Source: Prolixibacter denitrificans (GTDB taxonomy: Bacteria > Bacteroidota > Bacteroidia > Bacteroidales > Prolixibacteraceae). From it: a stretch of 64,000 bases of DNA. Position 1 is the stretch's first letter. Each line of letters begins with the position of its first letter. This document shows, in pieces, positions 54,324-63,370 of this stretch. The notes beneath the pieces were generated by a model that saw nothing but the letters and a program-made list of their open reading frames with translations, did no database searches and was not told the origin of the DNA. The translations under genes were made by a program, and so were the position numbers. Location: positions 352,126 through 416,125 of the forward strand of contig NZ_PYGC01000004.1 of assembly GCF_003014495.1 (NCBI RefSeq), in the 5' to 3' direction.

Positions 54324-56741
54324 TCAATTCACAGACTGTCTTCCAACATCAGTCTTCACCAAGAACACACCTGAAAAACGCGGTATTTTGCGAAACTTCT
54401 TCATGACTTCGAGTCCTTTTTGCAGGCTATCGAAGGTTCGTATACAATATTTGTAATACCCGTTTTTATGAACAACGATCAGACTTTCGTCCAGATCCAG
54501 TTCTTTTTTCACTTTCTCCGGATCCAACTTGTAGTCAGCAGAAAAAACCTGGAGATGATACACCGATTTCTCTTTCGGCTTATTCGATGCCAAGTACTCT
54601 TTTACAACGTTCGTATCGCCCAAAGATTGTACATTAGCCATCAGATGTATCGCTTTTAAATCGTGAATCGCTACTCTTCTGACACGAGTCGAGTCGAGTA
54701 CCTTCTCAATAACCGCTTCCATCTGCAAACGATTAACGAAATCACCCGGTCTGACAGCCAAAACCGTTTTTTGCGGATCAATAGTTGTTTCCTCCGAAAT
54801 TCGTCTGATAATAGTGGAAGGCCTATTAGATCCATACGCCATCAGAAAAACCTGATCGGCATTGCGATATATCTCTTTCAGATAATTTTCGGGGAAAAAT
54901 ACCGGAATGGAGACGGATAGCTTCAGATGCTGGGAATCAGCAAACGCGTGTGCTTTGGAATACAGATCGACCAACCGGGCCAGGTATTCTTCCTTCAACG
55001 AATCCCATTGCGGCAATGCCTGTGGTTCCACGTCAAGGTGAATTCCATCGAACCCCTTGTCAACCGCTTCCTGCAACCGCTTATTTATTTGTTCCGTCGA
55101 ATCAAACAACAACTGGTTGTTACCAATTAAATCATGCACTTCGATTCCTTCAGCTTTTGCCTGTTTCAGAAAAGCAGACAGCTTAGCATCGGGACATGAT
55201 TTCCCGGGAGACAGAAGCACTTCACGGATCTCATTCATGTCCAGATCGGCAATCAACGTTTGCATATCCATCTGGCAGAACGTTTTCGACCAAATGTAAA
55301 CAGAACGTTTGCCGGCAAACCGCTTCACATATTCATCCATTTCCATCGGCTTAGTAAACGAGGTAACCGGTACATCGTTCAGAACCGATTGAATTTTCAG
55401 AATATCGAGATACATCTCCTTCTTCAGGTCAGTCAACTCAGTTTCTACGGCCAGCTTCTGATCAATATCTGTCAGCAACTGAACCGGGCTGAAAGCCGGA
55501 CTCTTCAGGAGTAAAAAAGCCCGCTGTTTTCGAATCCGCTCCTCAATCTGGGCTCGTTTGAAATAGAACTCAAACAACTGATATTTTTTGTACTGATGAT
55601 CGTAGAAATAATTGAATAAATCGAGCTTACGTTGCGAGACCTTGTTCTTCTCTTTGGCTTCATACAACACCTCTGCGGCCTCAGCTATTCGGTTGTGCGA
55701 AGGACCAAAACGAAGGGGAACTGCAGCAGACAAACCGGCCGAACCATATTTGCGCCAGTTATCATTTACGCCCTGCTGAAAATTATACCGGATAAAAGGG
55801 CGAATCATCCATCCCTCCAGGCTTTTGTACTTAGTCCTGATGTTGGCCAGATAAACCGCATCCTTCAAGCTGTCGACCGAATGTGTTTCGTACAGTGCCA
55901 TCATCTTCACGGGGTCTACATCCAGAAAAGGAAGACTGTCTTTTTCGGCCGGAAGTTCTTCGTAGGCTGGCAACTGATGAGCCAGTTGATAATTGTAGTC
56001 GTTATAACCACGCTGAATAGCTTTCATTCGCGATTCCAAACCTCTTACTTTCAGCACCTCTTCCCAGCCAACACGCCGGATATAGAAAAGCTCCCGGTAA
56101 ATTTTCTCCAACCCTTGCAATAGTTGAATCCTATCGGCGATCAAGCGAAGCTTTTCACTGTTAAAAACATAAATCAGGTAGTTATACCGGTACAGAAAGT
56201 TATCGCGCGCTACTTGCTGGGAACGATCGAACTGTTCGACCTTCAAAGCCGACTCCAGCTCCTTGGCCTGCATCTGATTAGCCAAAAAACCACCGTTTCC
56301 TAACAAGTTCCAGTCTAGTCCCAGGTAAAACCGCTGCTTATAGTACACATCCTCCTCGTCGGCAAAGCCGGGTTTAAAATTATAGTTGTAATATCCTGAA
56401 ATCCGGAAACCATAGTCCTGTTTTAACCGCTTTATCCGGAAGTTATAGAAGGAATCGAAACTTTCTTTCAGACTGTCAGATAAAAAATGAAGGGAGTAAA
56501 GTTGATTCACTTGACTGGTATCGTATGCTTCGCTATATACATCGTGCAACTGATAATGCATAGTCAGCATGGAATCGGCATAAGCAACAATATGAGCATA
56601 TCCGGGAAACCCCTTGTCGATATTGACAACAGCCGGCTCAACGAAATCAGAATCATCTGATTGCGCAGAAGATTGCTGAGAAAAACTGGCAAACAAACAC
56701 AATAATGTGAGTGGGATTATGTTTTTAAAGGGGTTGCTCAT
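54324..56741 (-). CDS. TolC-like protein fused to glycosidase-like and SPOR-like domains
   Basis: 805 residues from ATG 56741 (signal peptide ending SSAQS); a start at 56798 adds 19 hydrophilic residues before the signal and is rejected. The first 440 residues are helical and strand-rich with the internal repetition of outer-membrane efflux proteins (NFKPGFADEED, LDWNLLGNGGFLANQ, SAAVPLRFG). From about 470 to 700 a TIM-barrel-like part carries GFDGIHLDVEPQALPQWD, the acidic D-x-E pattern of chitinase-like (GH18) enzymes. The last 80 residues (HLQVFSADYK...YYKYCIRTF) look like a SPOR-type domain. A duct carrying its own polysaccharide hydrolase is an unusual fusion. It is the first gene of the operon. 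Confidence 0.78.
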   Translation of the reverse strand: MSNPFKNIIPLTLLCLFASFSQQSSAQSDDSDFVEPAVVNIDKGFPGYAHIVAYADSMLTMHYQLHDVYSEAYDTSQVNQLYSLHFLSDSLKESFDSFYNFRIKRLKQDYGFRISGYYNYNFKPGFADEEDVYYKQRFYLGLDWNLLGNGGFLANQMQAKELESALKVEQFDRSQQVARDNFLYRYNYLIYVFNSEKLRLIADRIQLLQGLEKIYRELFYIRRVGWEEVLKVRGLESRMKAIQRGYNDYNYQLAHQLPAYEELPAEKDSLPFLDVDPVKMMALYETHSVDSLKDAVYLANIRTKYKSLEGWMIRPFIRYNFQQGVNDNWRKYGSAGLSAAVPLRFGPSHNRIAEAAEVLYEAKEKNKVSQRKLDLFNYFYDHQYKKYQLFEFYFKRAQIEERIRKQRAFLLLKSPAFSPVQLLTDIDQKLAVETELTDLKKEMYLDILKIQSVLNDVPVTSFTKPMEMDEYVKRFAGKRSVYIWSKTFCQMDMQTLIADLDMNEIREVLLSPGKSCPDAKLSAFLKQAKAEGIEVHDLIGNNQLLFDSTEQINKRLQEAVDKGFDGIHLDVEPQALPQWDSLKEEYLARLVDLYSKAHAFADSQHLKLSVSIPVFFPENYLKEIYRNADQVFLMAYGSNRPSTIIRRISEETTIDPQKTVLAVRPGDFVNRLQMEAVIEKVLDSTRVRRVAIHDLKAIHLMANVQSLGDTNVVKEYLASNKPKEKSVYHLQVFSADYKLDPEKVKKELDLDESLIVVHKNGYYKYCIRTFDSLQKGLEVMKKFRKIPRFSGVFLVKTDVGRQSVN

Positions 56742-56846
56742 AGGGTCAATCAAAGTATCTATTTTTAGCTTTGGTTTCGGTTCTTGAGGAATCAACAACT
56801 TGCAAATCGTTAGTTAAATTTACAGAAAATTATAGAAGTAAAAGAT

Positions 56847-58406
56847 ATGCGGCACTCAATTCTTATCGTTGATGATGACATAATTTCGGCACGGCTTTTA
56901 CAAAATATTCTGCGTCAGAACGATTACGATGTTCTTCCTATAGCAAATAACGGCAAGGAAGGCATAAAAATTGCGTCAGAGCTGCATCCTGACATCATTT
57001 TCATGGACATTCAGATGCCTGGAGAGCTGGATGGAATTGATGCCGGAACATTGATCCAGCAAGAATTGAACATTCCGGTGGTTTACATCACCGGCGACGA
57101 TGATCAACGAACCTTTTCAAGAGCGCTGCAAACCAACCCCACCGGGTATATCATCAAACCGTTCCAGGCTGACAACCTGATCATGGTCCTCGAGATGGCT
57201 ATTTTCAGGCACACTATGACCGAAAAGCTGCGGACAAATGAGGAACTTCTGTCAGTTACGATGAAAAGCATCGCCGACGGCGTGGTTTCAACCGATGAGA
57301 ACGGAAACATTGTGTTTTTTAATGCTGCCGCTGAAAAACTCACCGGTCTTCAATTGAGTGAAGTGCAAAACATCAACTTTCGGCAGGCACTCAACCTGAG
57401 AAACGAAACAGGCGCTCCGCTTTTTCCTGAAGAAAAAGAAGGCGACCAGTTGCTAAATCCAATCTATGGAGAAGGTATCTTCATTTGCAAAAACAACAAT
57501 CTGCTTCCCATTTCTTACAGCCTAGCTCCTATCCGGGATGACAAGAACGAGTTTCGTGGTTACATTTTTTCCTTTCGGGACATTTCTCTTATCAAAAAAG
57601 CGGAAAATGAACTGAAAAACATGAACCGCATACTGGAGGAAAAAGTAGCCCGAAGAACAGAAGAACTGAGACAAAAAAACATACTACTCGAAAAAGCACT
57701 GGAGAAAGAAAAGGAAATCAATGAGTTCCGCTCAAAGATTGTCACAACCATCTCGCATGAATTCAAAACGCCGTTAACCACCATTTTCAGCTCGACAGAA
57801 CTACTCGAAAGGTATATGGACAATGAAAAATTGCGAGCAAAAACACCGCGCCACTTTTCACTGATAAAAGAATCAGTTAACCTTTTAAGCAGCCACTTAT
57901 CCGATATCCTGAAGTTCCGTGAATACGAAACACTGAACGAAACGCATCCGGAACCGACTGAAATTATTGACTTTCTGGATAAAATGGTTCAGTTCTATCA
58001 ATCGGGAGTAGGCAACCATCACCGGGTTCAGTTCACTCACAACTCGTTACCGAAAGAACTACTTATCGACCAAAAACTGCTGCGCGAAATTGCCGGTAAT
58101 TTCATTTCCAATGCAATAAAGTATTCCGATAAAGGAAAGACAGTTGAATTAGCTGCTGAATATTCCGAAGGAAAACTGAAAATTTTAGTTCGTGACGAAG
58201 GAGTTGGAATTTCAAAAGAAGACCAGGAGAAACTTTTCGAGTACTTCTACCGTGCCAAAACTACCGAGAATATCGAAGGTTCGGGTGTCGGACTGGCCAT
58301 TGCCCGTCAGGCGGTCAATTTGCTCAATGGAAAAATTGAGGTGGAAAGCGAGACGGGAAAAGGTTCGACCTTCATGGTTGAATTCCCTGTAGAGCAAATA
58401 AATTGA
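56847..58406 (+). CDS. Receiver-PAS-histidine kinase hybrid protein
   Basis: 519 residues: a receiver (D54 in FMDIQMPGE, Lys in IIKPFQAD), a PAS domain (ITDENGNIVFFNAAAEKLTG-type start, about 135-245), a coiled coil, a HisKA box with His near 303 in ISHEFKTPL, and a HATPase domain (NFISNAIKYS, RDEGVGISKEDQ, GSGVGLAIA). All kinase residues are present, unlike the protein at 49346-50440. It is divergent from the polysaccharide operon with about 105 bases between the starts, so it likely regulates it. Confidence 0.9.
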   Translation: MRHSILIVDDDIISARLLQNILRQNDYDVLPIANNGKEGIKIASELHPDIIFMDIQMPGELDGIDAGTLIQQELNIPVVYITGDDDQRTFSRALQTNPTGYIIKPFQADNLIMVLEMAIFRHTMTEKLRTNEELLSVTMKSIADGVVSTDENGNIVFFNAAAEKLTGLQLSEVQNINFRQALNLRNETGAPLFPEEKEGDQLLNPIYGEGIFICKNNNLLPISYSLAPIRDDKNEFRGYIFSFRDISLIKKAENELKNMNRILEEKVARRTEELRQKNILLEKALEKEKEINEFRSKIVTTISHEFKTPLTTIFSSTELLERYMDNEKLRAKTPRHFSLIKESVNLLSSHLSDILKFREYETLNETHPEPTEIIDFLDKMVQFYQSGVGNHHRVQFTHNSLPKELLIDQKLLREIAGNFISNAIKYSDKGKTVELAAEYSEGKLKILVRDEGVGISKEDQEKLFEYFYRAKTTENIEGSGVGLAIARQAVNLLNGKIEVESETGKGSTFMVEFPVEQIN

Positions 58407-58474
58407 GAGCCGTTTTAAATTGAAATCACCAAAATAATACGCTCCCTTTTACTTCCTTCCACTAAATTATTTAC

Positions 58475-58482
58475 TAATTTTG
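58475..58482 (+). promoter_or_regulatory. Bacteroidota -7 promoter element (TAATTTTG)
   Basis: Exact TAnnTTTG placed just upstream of the cobalamin riboswitch. Confidence 0.65.
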
Positions 58483-58486
58483 CGTC

Positions 58487-58668
58487 AACTTGGTTCCCAT
58501 ATTGTTGGGAATAAAAAGGGAATCCGGTGAGAATCCGGAACAGTACCCGCTGCTGTAATTTCCGATTCTGCGTTCAGCAGAATAGTAAGTTTTCGGTTAC
58601 AAAGCCACTGTTGAAAAACGGGAAGGCAACCGGAAATCGGAATAAGTCAGAAGACCTGCCAGGTTGGT
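58487..58668 (+). ncRNA. Cobalamin (B12) riboswitch
   Basis: The conserved core is present in order: gggaatccggtgagaatccgg, the ccgctgctgta box, agccactg, and the 3' agacctgcc box. It binds adenosyl- or other cobalamins and represses the downstream gene. The following hairpin (ggttg... caacc with inner gcttt/aaagc, about 58662-58704) and T-rich tail are candidates for the expression platform. It lies in front of the corrinoid uptake operon. Confidence 0.95.
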
Positions 58669-58774
58669 TTAAGCTTTCGGGATCAAAAGCGTGAAAACAA
58701 CCATCGACAGTTTGTTTTTCTTCCCCTTAGCTTAAAATCAATTATTCAACATCAACCAATTGATTTTAAGTTTT

Positions 58775-59911
58775 ATGAAAAAACTAATTCTTTTAAGCTA
58801 CATGCTGCTTGCAGGACTTTTGTTCCTGGTTTCCTGCAGCAAGACCGAATCTCCTCTTCCACCGGAAATTACCATGAACATCCCCGCTCAGGGCTATGAA
58901 GTAGTTGCCGGAGCACAGCTTTCACTGATAGCGCAAGCCTCTAATGCCGATGGGGCATCCTACACCTGGACCAACCAGGGGACACCGGTTTCGCAGGAAC
59001 AGACGTACAACTTCGTTTCGGAGGTACCGGGCGTTTATCAAATCGGGTTGACGGTTGCTACGACGCAGGGCAAAGCCTCAACGCAATTCAACGTAACGGT
59101 AACCTCCTCACCTTACATCACCAAAGTATTCGATTACCAATACGGTCCGGGCCAGCATGCTGACAGTATCACCGGCAATGAAAGCAGCAATTTCGTCGGG
59201 GAACCGTGGGCCGACGGCAAAAGCTTTGTACACCTGGGCGGCTGGGGCGGCTACATCGTTGCCGGTTTCGACCATACCGTGAAAAACCGCGATGGATATG
59301 ACTTTGCTGTCTATGCACAGCCGGGCGCTTCCTCCGAACCGGGCGTGGTGTATATTATGAAGGACACCAACGGAAACGGCAAGCCCGACGACGGCCTGTG
59401 GCTACAGCTGAAGGGCAGCGAATACAACAACACAGAAACGATTCATAACTACGAAGTAACTTACTACAAACCGGCCACCGACAGTGATAATGTAACCTGG
59501 AAAGACAACCAGGGCAACAGCGGCGAGCTGGTTCCCAACTACAGCACCGGCAGTTGGTGGTGGTCTGGTTACGGCGATAAAACAAAAGTGACCTTTGATG
59601 GCGAACGCCTTCCTGATGCCTACGTGAATACCAGTACCGACAGCAGCACCGAAAGCTGGGCGCTGCGCGATGGCTTGTTCACCCGGGGATATGCAGAAAC
59701 CTACAACAACCAGGATTACGACACCAACTTAAAAGCAAACCGGTTCGACATTTCCGACGCGGTGAATGCCGACGGCTCGCCGGCCAATATCGATGGCATC
59801 GATTTCATCAAAGTGCAGAGCAGTGTCTTTCAGATTGCCGGTTGGCTGAACGAAGTATCCTCCGAAGTGAGCGGCGCTGTCGACCTGAATATGCTGAACA
59901 ATGCCAACTAA
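58775..59911 (+). CDS. Surface lipoprotein of the corrinoid uptake operon
   Basis: 378 residues from ATG 58775 (an upstream TTG at 58760 is rejected). A lipoprotein signal ends in LVSC, with the Cys as lipidation site. A PKD-like beta domain (about 30-115; GASYTWTNQG, VYQIGLTV) is followed by a cell-surface domain rich in Trp, Gly and Asp (GGWGGYIVAGFDH, MKDTNGNGKPDDG). Directly under a B12 riboswitch and before a TonB-dependent receptor, it probably captures corrinoids at the cell surface, as accessory Btu lipoproteins do in Bacteroides. The exact family is not certain. Confidence 0.82.
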   Translation: MKKLILLSYMLLAGLLFLVSCSKTESPLPPEITMNIPAQGYEVVAGAQLSLIAQASNADGASYTWTNQGTPVSQEQTYNFVSEVPGVYQIGLTVATTQGKASTQFNVTVTSSPYITKVFDYQYGPGQHADSITGNESSNFVGEPWADGKSFVHLGGWGGYIVAGFDHTVKNRDGYDFAVYAQPGASSEPGVVYIMKDTNGNGKPDDGLWLQLKGSEYNNTETIHNYEVTYYKPATDSDNVTWKDNQGNSGELVPNYSTGSWWWSGYGDKTKVTFDGERLPDAYVNTSTDSSTESWALRDGLFTRGYAETYNNQDYDTNLKANRFDISDAVNADGSPANIDGIDFIKVQSSVFQIAGWLNEVSSEVSGAVDLNMLNNAN

Positions 59912-59954
59912 GCCGGAGCCCGACATACAGGCACCCCGTTTTTGCATCGGTTTT

Positions 59955-61961
59955 ATGAAGCGCCTGCCGTTGTTATTGCTGCTACTCATTCCTTTTTGTC
60001 AGGAGCTGCGGGCACAATCACTCTCCGACACCCTGAAAATAAAAGAGGTCAGGGTGGTGAGCAAGCACCTGCAGAAAAAGGAAGAGGCAGGCCTGATCCG
60101 CTCAGACGTCGATTCGATTGCCATGATCAAAGCGCTCAACGCCACCCTCTCGGAGCTCATCTCCGAAAACACCCCCATCTTCATCAAAACCTACGGGCGC
60201 GGGGCCCTGGCAACCGCTTCCTTCCGGGGAACCGCACCATCGCACACACAGGTAGAATGGAACGGCATCAGCCTGAACTCGCCCATGCTGGGGATGGTCG
60301 ATTTCTCCACCATCCCGGTTTATTTCATCGACAAAGTGAGCATCCTGCATGGCTCCGGTTCGCTCACCGAAAAGAGCGGGGCGCTGGGCGGCACCATCAA
60401 CCTGCAAAGCGATGTCGACTGGAGCAATCACTTCTCCGGGAGCGTTCTCTCAGGTGTGGGCAGCTATCGGTCGTACGACGAATTCTTCCAGGTAAAAGCC
60501 GGAAACCGGAAAATCCAGTCGAAGACCAAGGCATTTCTCAGTCAGTCGGCCAACGATTTTCCCTACCGGAATAAGTTCATCGCCACTATCGACCCCAAAA
60601 CCGGGAAATACATCTACCCGAAACAGCGCAACAAAAACGCCGATTACCGCAACTACGGCATACTGCAGGAAATCTACATCCGCCCCGACGACAAGGACGT
60701 TATTTCGGGGCACTACTGGTACCAGCATAATTCGCGCAGCATACCGCAACTCATGACCAACGAAACATCGGGTGATGGCGGCGTCAACCGGCAAACCGAC
60801 CAGATTCACCGGGCGGTGGCCGAATGGAACCACTACAGCAATAAAACCACCCTGAAGGTCAGCAGCGGACTGAACTTCGACAAGATGAACTACTGGCTCA
60901 GGGCCAACGTCAACGGCACATCGGGACAAGTTGTCGTCGACTCGTGGTCGAATGCCCAAAGCTGGTTCAACAAGGCACTGTTCACCTACCGGGAAAGCGA
61001 GGATTTTTCTGCCACAGCCGGAATCGATGTCGACCGGTACCAGGTGCGTTCGCAAAATTACGCCCCGCTGGCCAACAACTATGGTTACCATAAAACACGG
61101 CTCGAAAGCTCGGCCCACCTGCAAGTGAGTAAGAAATTCGGAAAACGGTTCACCTCCACCTTCCTGGTAAGACAGGATTTTTACGATAGCCAGGCAGCGC
61201 CCATCATGCCGTTGCTGGGACTGGAATACAAGCTACTGGCCAACGGAAACCTCTACCTGAAAGGAAATGTGGCACGTAACTACCACCAGCCTTCGCTGAA
61301 TGATTTGTACTACATCCCGGGAGGAAATCCCGACCTGAAACCAGAAGAAGGTTACACCGGCGATTTAGGACTGACCTGGGAGAAGAGCTACACGCATCTG
61401 CATCTCTACACCACCCTTACAGCTTATTCCTCCAAAATCGACAACTGGATTATCTGGCTGCCCACCAACAAAGGTTACTGGGAGCCTTCGAATATGAAGA
61501 AGGTCGACGCCAGCGGCCTGGAGTACCAGCTTTCGCTGGAAGGCGACGAAGGACCGTGGCACTGGCACCTCAATGGGAACTATGCTTACACTCGCTCCAT
61601 CAATCGCGACGACCCGGTGAACTGGGCCGACCAATCCATCGGCAAGCAGCTGCCTTTTATTCCGAAACACTCAGCCAACCTGTCGGCCAATCTTTCCCGG
61701 CAAGGATACCACCTCACTTACCAGTGGAACTATTACAGCGAGCGCTACACGACTACCAGCAACGAGAAAACCACGTCGCTCGATTACCTCTATCCCTACT
61801 TTATGAACGACCTGTTTGCCGGCAAGGACTGGAACTGGAAAACGTACCGGTTAGGAGTCGAGTTGAAAATATTCAACCTGTTCAACGAGGAGTACCGGAC
61901 CGTGTTGCAACGGCCCATGCCGCGACGGAATTATTCACTGTTGGTCCGGTTTGACTTTTAA
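59955..61961 (+). CDS. TonB-dependent receptor for corrinoids (BtuB-like)
   Basis: 668 residues from ATG 59955, which begins a signal peptide (MKRLPLLLLLLIPFCQ); a longer start at 59901 overlaps the upstream gene. The plug domain has RGTAPSHTQVEWNGISLNSP, SILHGSGSLTEKSGALGGTIN. The barrel follows, and ends in SLLVRFDF with a terminal Phe. A TonB-box-like LKIKEVRVVS lies near the mature N-terminus. Riboswitch control and gene order identify the substrate class as B12 or other corrinoids. Confidence 0.9.
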   Translation: MKRLPLLLLLLIPFCQELRAQSLSDTLKIKEVRVVSKHLQKKEEAGLIRSDVDSIAMIKALNATLSELISENTPIFIKTYGRGALATASFRGTAPSHTQVEWNGISLNSPMLGMVDFSTIPVYFIDKVSILHGSGSLTEKSGALGGTINLQSDVDWSNHFSGSVLSGVGSYRSYDEFFQVKAGNRKIQSKTKAFLSQSANDFPYRNKFIATIDPKTGKYIYPKQRNKNADYRNYGILQEIYIRPDDKDVISGHYWYQHNSRSIPQLMTNETSGDGGVNRQTDQIHRAVAEWNHYSNKTTLKVSSGLNFDKMNYWLRANVNGTSGQVVVDSWSNAQSWFNKALFTYRESEDFSATAGIDVDRYQVRSQNYAPLANNYGYHKTRLESSAHLQVSKKFGKRFTSTFLVRQDFYDSQAAPIMPLLGLEYKLLANGNLYLKGNVARNYHQPSLNDLYYIPGGNPDLKPEEGYTGDLGLTWEKSYTHLHLYTTLTAYSSKIDNWIIWLPTNKGYWEPSNMKKVDASGLEYQLSLEGDEGPWHWHLNGNYAYTRSINRDDPVNWADQSIGKQLPFIPKHSANLSANLSRQGYHLTYQWNYYSERYTTTSNEKTTSLDYLYPYFMNDLFAGKDWNWKTYRLGVELKIFNLFNEEYRTVLQRPMPRRNYSLLVRFDF

Positions 61962-61971
61962 AAAGCGAGAA

Positions 61972-63048
61972 ATGAAGAGAAATGTTCTCCACATATCAGC
62001 GGCCTTTTTCCTGTTAAGTCTGTTCCTGACGGGATGCATGAACGACAATGCCTGGATAGACGCCCACCGGCAGGGACAGTCTGACCAGTTGCTCTCCGAT
62101 GCCGGTGTGTTTATTGTGAACGAAGGGAATTTCATGTCGGGCAATGCCACCCTCTCCTTTTACGATAAAGCCACCGGAAAAACCAGCAACAACCTGTTTT
62201 ACTCCACCAACGGTCTTCCCCTGGGCGATGTGGGCGAATCGATGAGTATCCTCGATTCGCTGGGATACATTGCCATTAATAACTCGGGAAAAATTTATGT
62301 CATCAATACCGAAACGGGAAAATATTCCGGGAAGATCACCGGGCTCACCTCGCCGCGGTATATCCACTTCGTGAGCAAACAAAAAGCCTATGTAACCGAC
62401 TTGTATGCATCGGCCATCACCATCTTCAACCCGGTTACCTTTCAAGTTACCGGAAACATTCCAACCCCCGGTCATGCATCGACCGAACAGATGGTGCAGA
62501 TTGGCCACACACTGTATGTCACCTGCTGGTCGGCGGACAACACCATCCTGAAAATCGATACGGAGAATGATTCCGTTACCGGGGAAATAAAGGTAGGCAC
62601 GCAGCCCAAAAGCATGGTGAAAGACAAGAACAACCAGCTTTGGGTACTGTGCGACGGCAGCTTTGGCGGAACCACATCGGGCGGCCAGGCCGAACTGCAG
62701 CAGGTGAATCCGGAAACCGGGCAGATTGAGAAGTCGTTCGCACTTAACTCCGACAATATTGCTTCCGATTTGACCATCAACGCTGCGCGCGACACGCTCT
62801 GCTTCATCAACAACGATGTGTGGCAAATGCCCGTCACCGCATCGCAACTTCCGGCAGCGCCGGTATTAAAAAACCCCGGGACCATCTACTACAGCCTCGG
62901 GGTCGATCCGGATAACTCGGACATTTATGTAAGCGATGCCATCGACTACCTGCAGCGCGGACTGGTGTACCGGTTAACCGCAAAAGGAGTTCCTGTTGAC
63001 ACACTGAAAACGGGAATCATCCCCGGCTTCTTCTGTTTTAAACAATAG
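61972..63048 (+). CDS. BtuG-like surface beta-propeller lipoprotein
   Basis: 358 residues from ATG 61972. The lipobox is LTGC. Repeated blades (KIYVINTETGKYSGKI, KAYVTDLYASAITIF, TLYVTCWSADNTILKIDTEND, SDIYVSDAIDYLQRGLVYRL) form a YncE-like seven-bladed propeller. In Bacteroides such proteins (BtuG) cap the BtuB channel and bind cobalamin with very high affinity. The position as third gene of the riboswitch-controlled operon, 10 bases after btuB, supports that role. Confidence 0.87.
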   Translation: MKRNVLHISAAFFLLSLFLTGCMNDNAWIDAHRQGQSDQLLSDAGVFIVNEGNFMSGNATLSFYDKATGKTSNNLFYSTNGLPLGDVGESMSILDSLGYIAINNSGKIYVINTETGKYSGKITGLTSPRYIHFVSKQKAYVTDLYASAITIFNPVTFQVTGNIPTPGHASTEQMVQIGHTLYVTCWSADNTILKIDTENDSVTGEIKVGTQPKSMVKDKNNQLWVLCDGSFGGTTSGGQAELQQVNPETGQIEKSFALNSDNIASDLTINAARDTLCFINNDVWQMPVTASQLPAAPVLKNPGTIYYSLGVDPDNSDIYVSDAIDYLQRGLVYRLTAKGVPVDTLKTGIIPGFFCFKQ

Positions 63049-63370
63049 CTGCTGCCGGAAAAATACGCGAATATTTTTCGTCCCCCGGAGCCAGGGCTGC
63101 AGAATGTCGCGTGATTTTTTCGTCGCCCGGAGCCAGGGCAACAAAATGTTGCGTGATTTTTTCGTCCCCCGGAGCCAGGGCAGCAAAATGTTGCGTGATT
63201 TTTTCGTCCCCCGAAGCCAGGGCAGCAAAATGTTGCGTGATTTTTTCATCCCCCGAAGCCAGGGCAGCAAAATGTCGCGTGATTTTTTCGTCCCCTGGAG
63301 CCAGGGCAGCAGAGAACGCCGGCGTTTTTTGTGCCGCAGGGCGAATCCAATCTTGCCGAAGTATACGCCG
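63049..63370. other. Gene-free stretch filled by tandem repeats
   Basis: 322 bases between the BtuG-like gene and the convergent PAP2 gene. Nearly all of it is the 42-bp repeat array; no terminator hairpin of the usual kind is visible. Both strands are open only because the repeat unit is a multiple of three. Confidence 0.7.
63068..63312. repeat. 42-bp tandem repeat array, five full copies plus one partial
   Basis: Full copies begin at 63103, 63145, 63187, 63229 and 63271, each of the form aatgttgcgtgattttttcg and then tcccccggagccagggcagc-aa. A diverged partial copy precedes them from about 63068. Copies differ at one to four positions. There are no spacers between units, so this is a minisatellite and not a CRISPR array. 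Confidence 0.95.

Noticed and set aside
63068..63312. CRISPR array
   Set aside because: The units are directly adjacent without spacers, and no cas gene is nearby.
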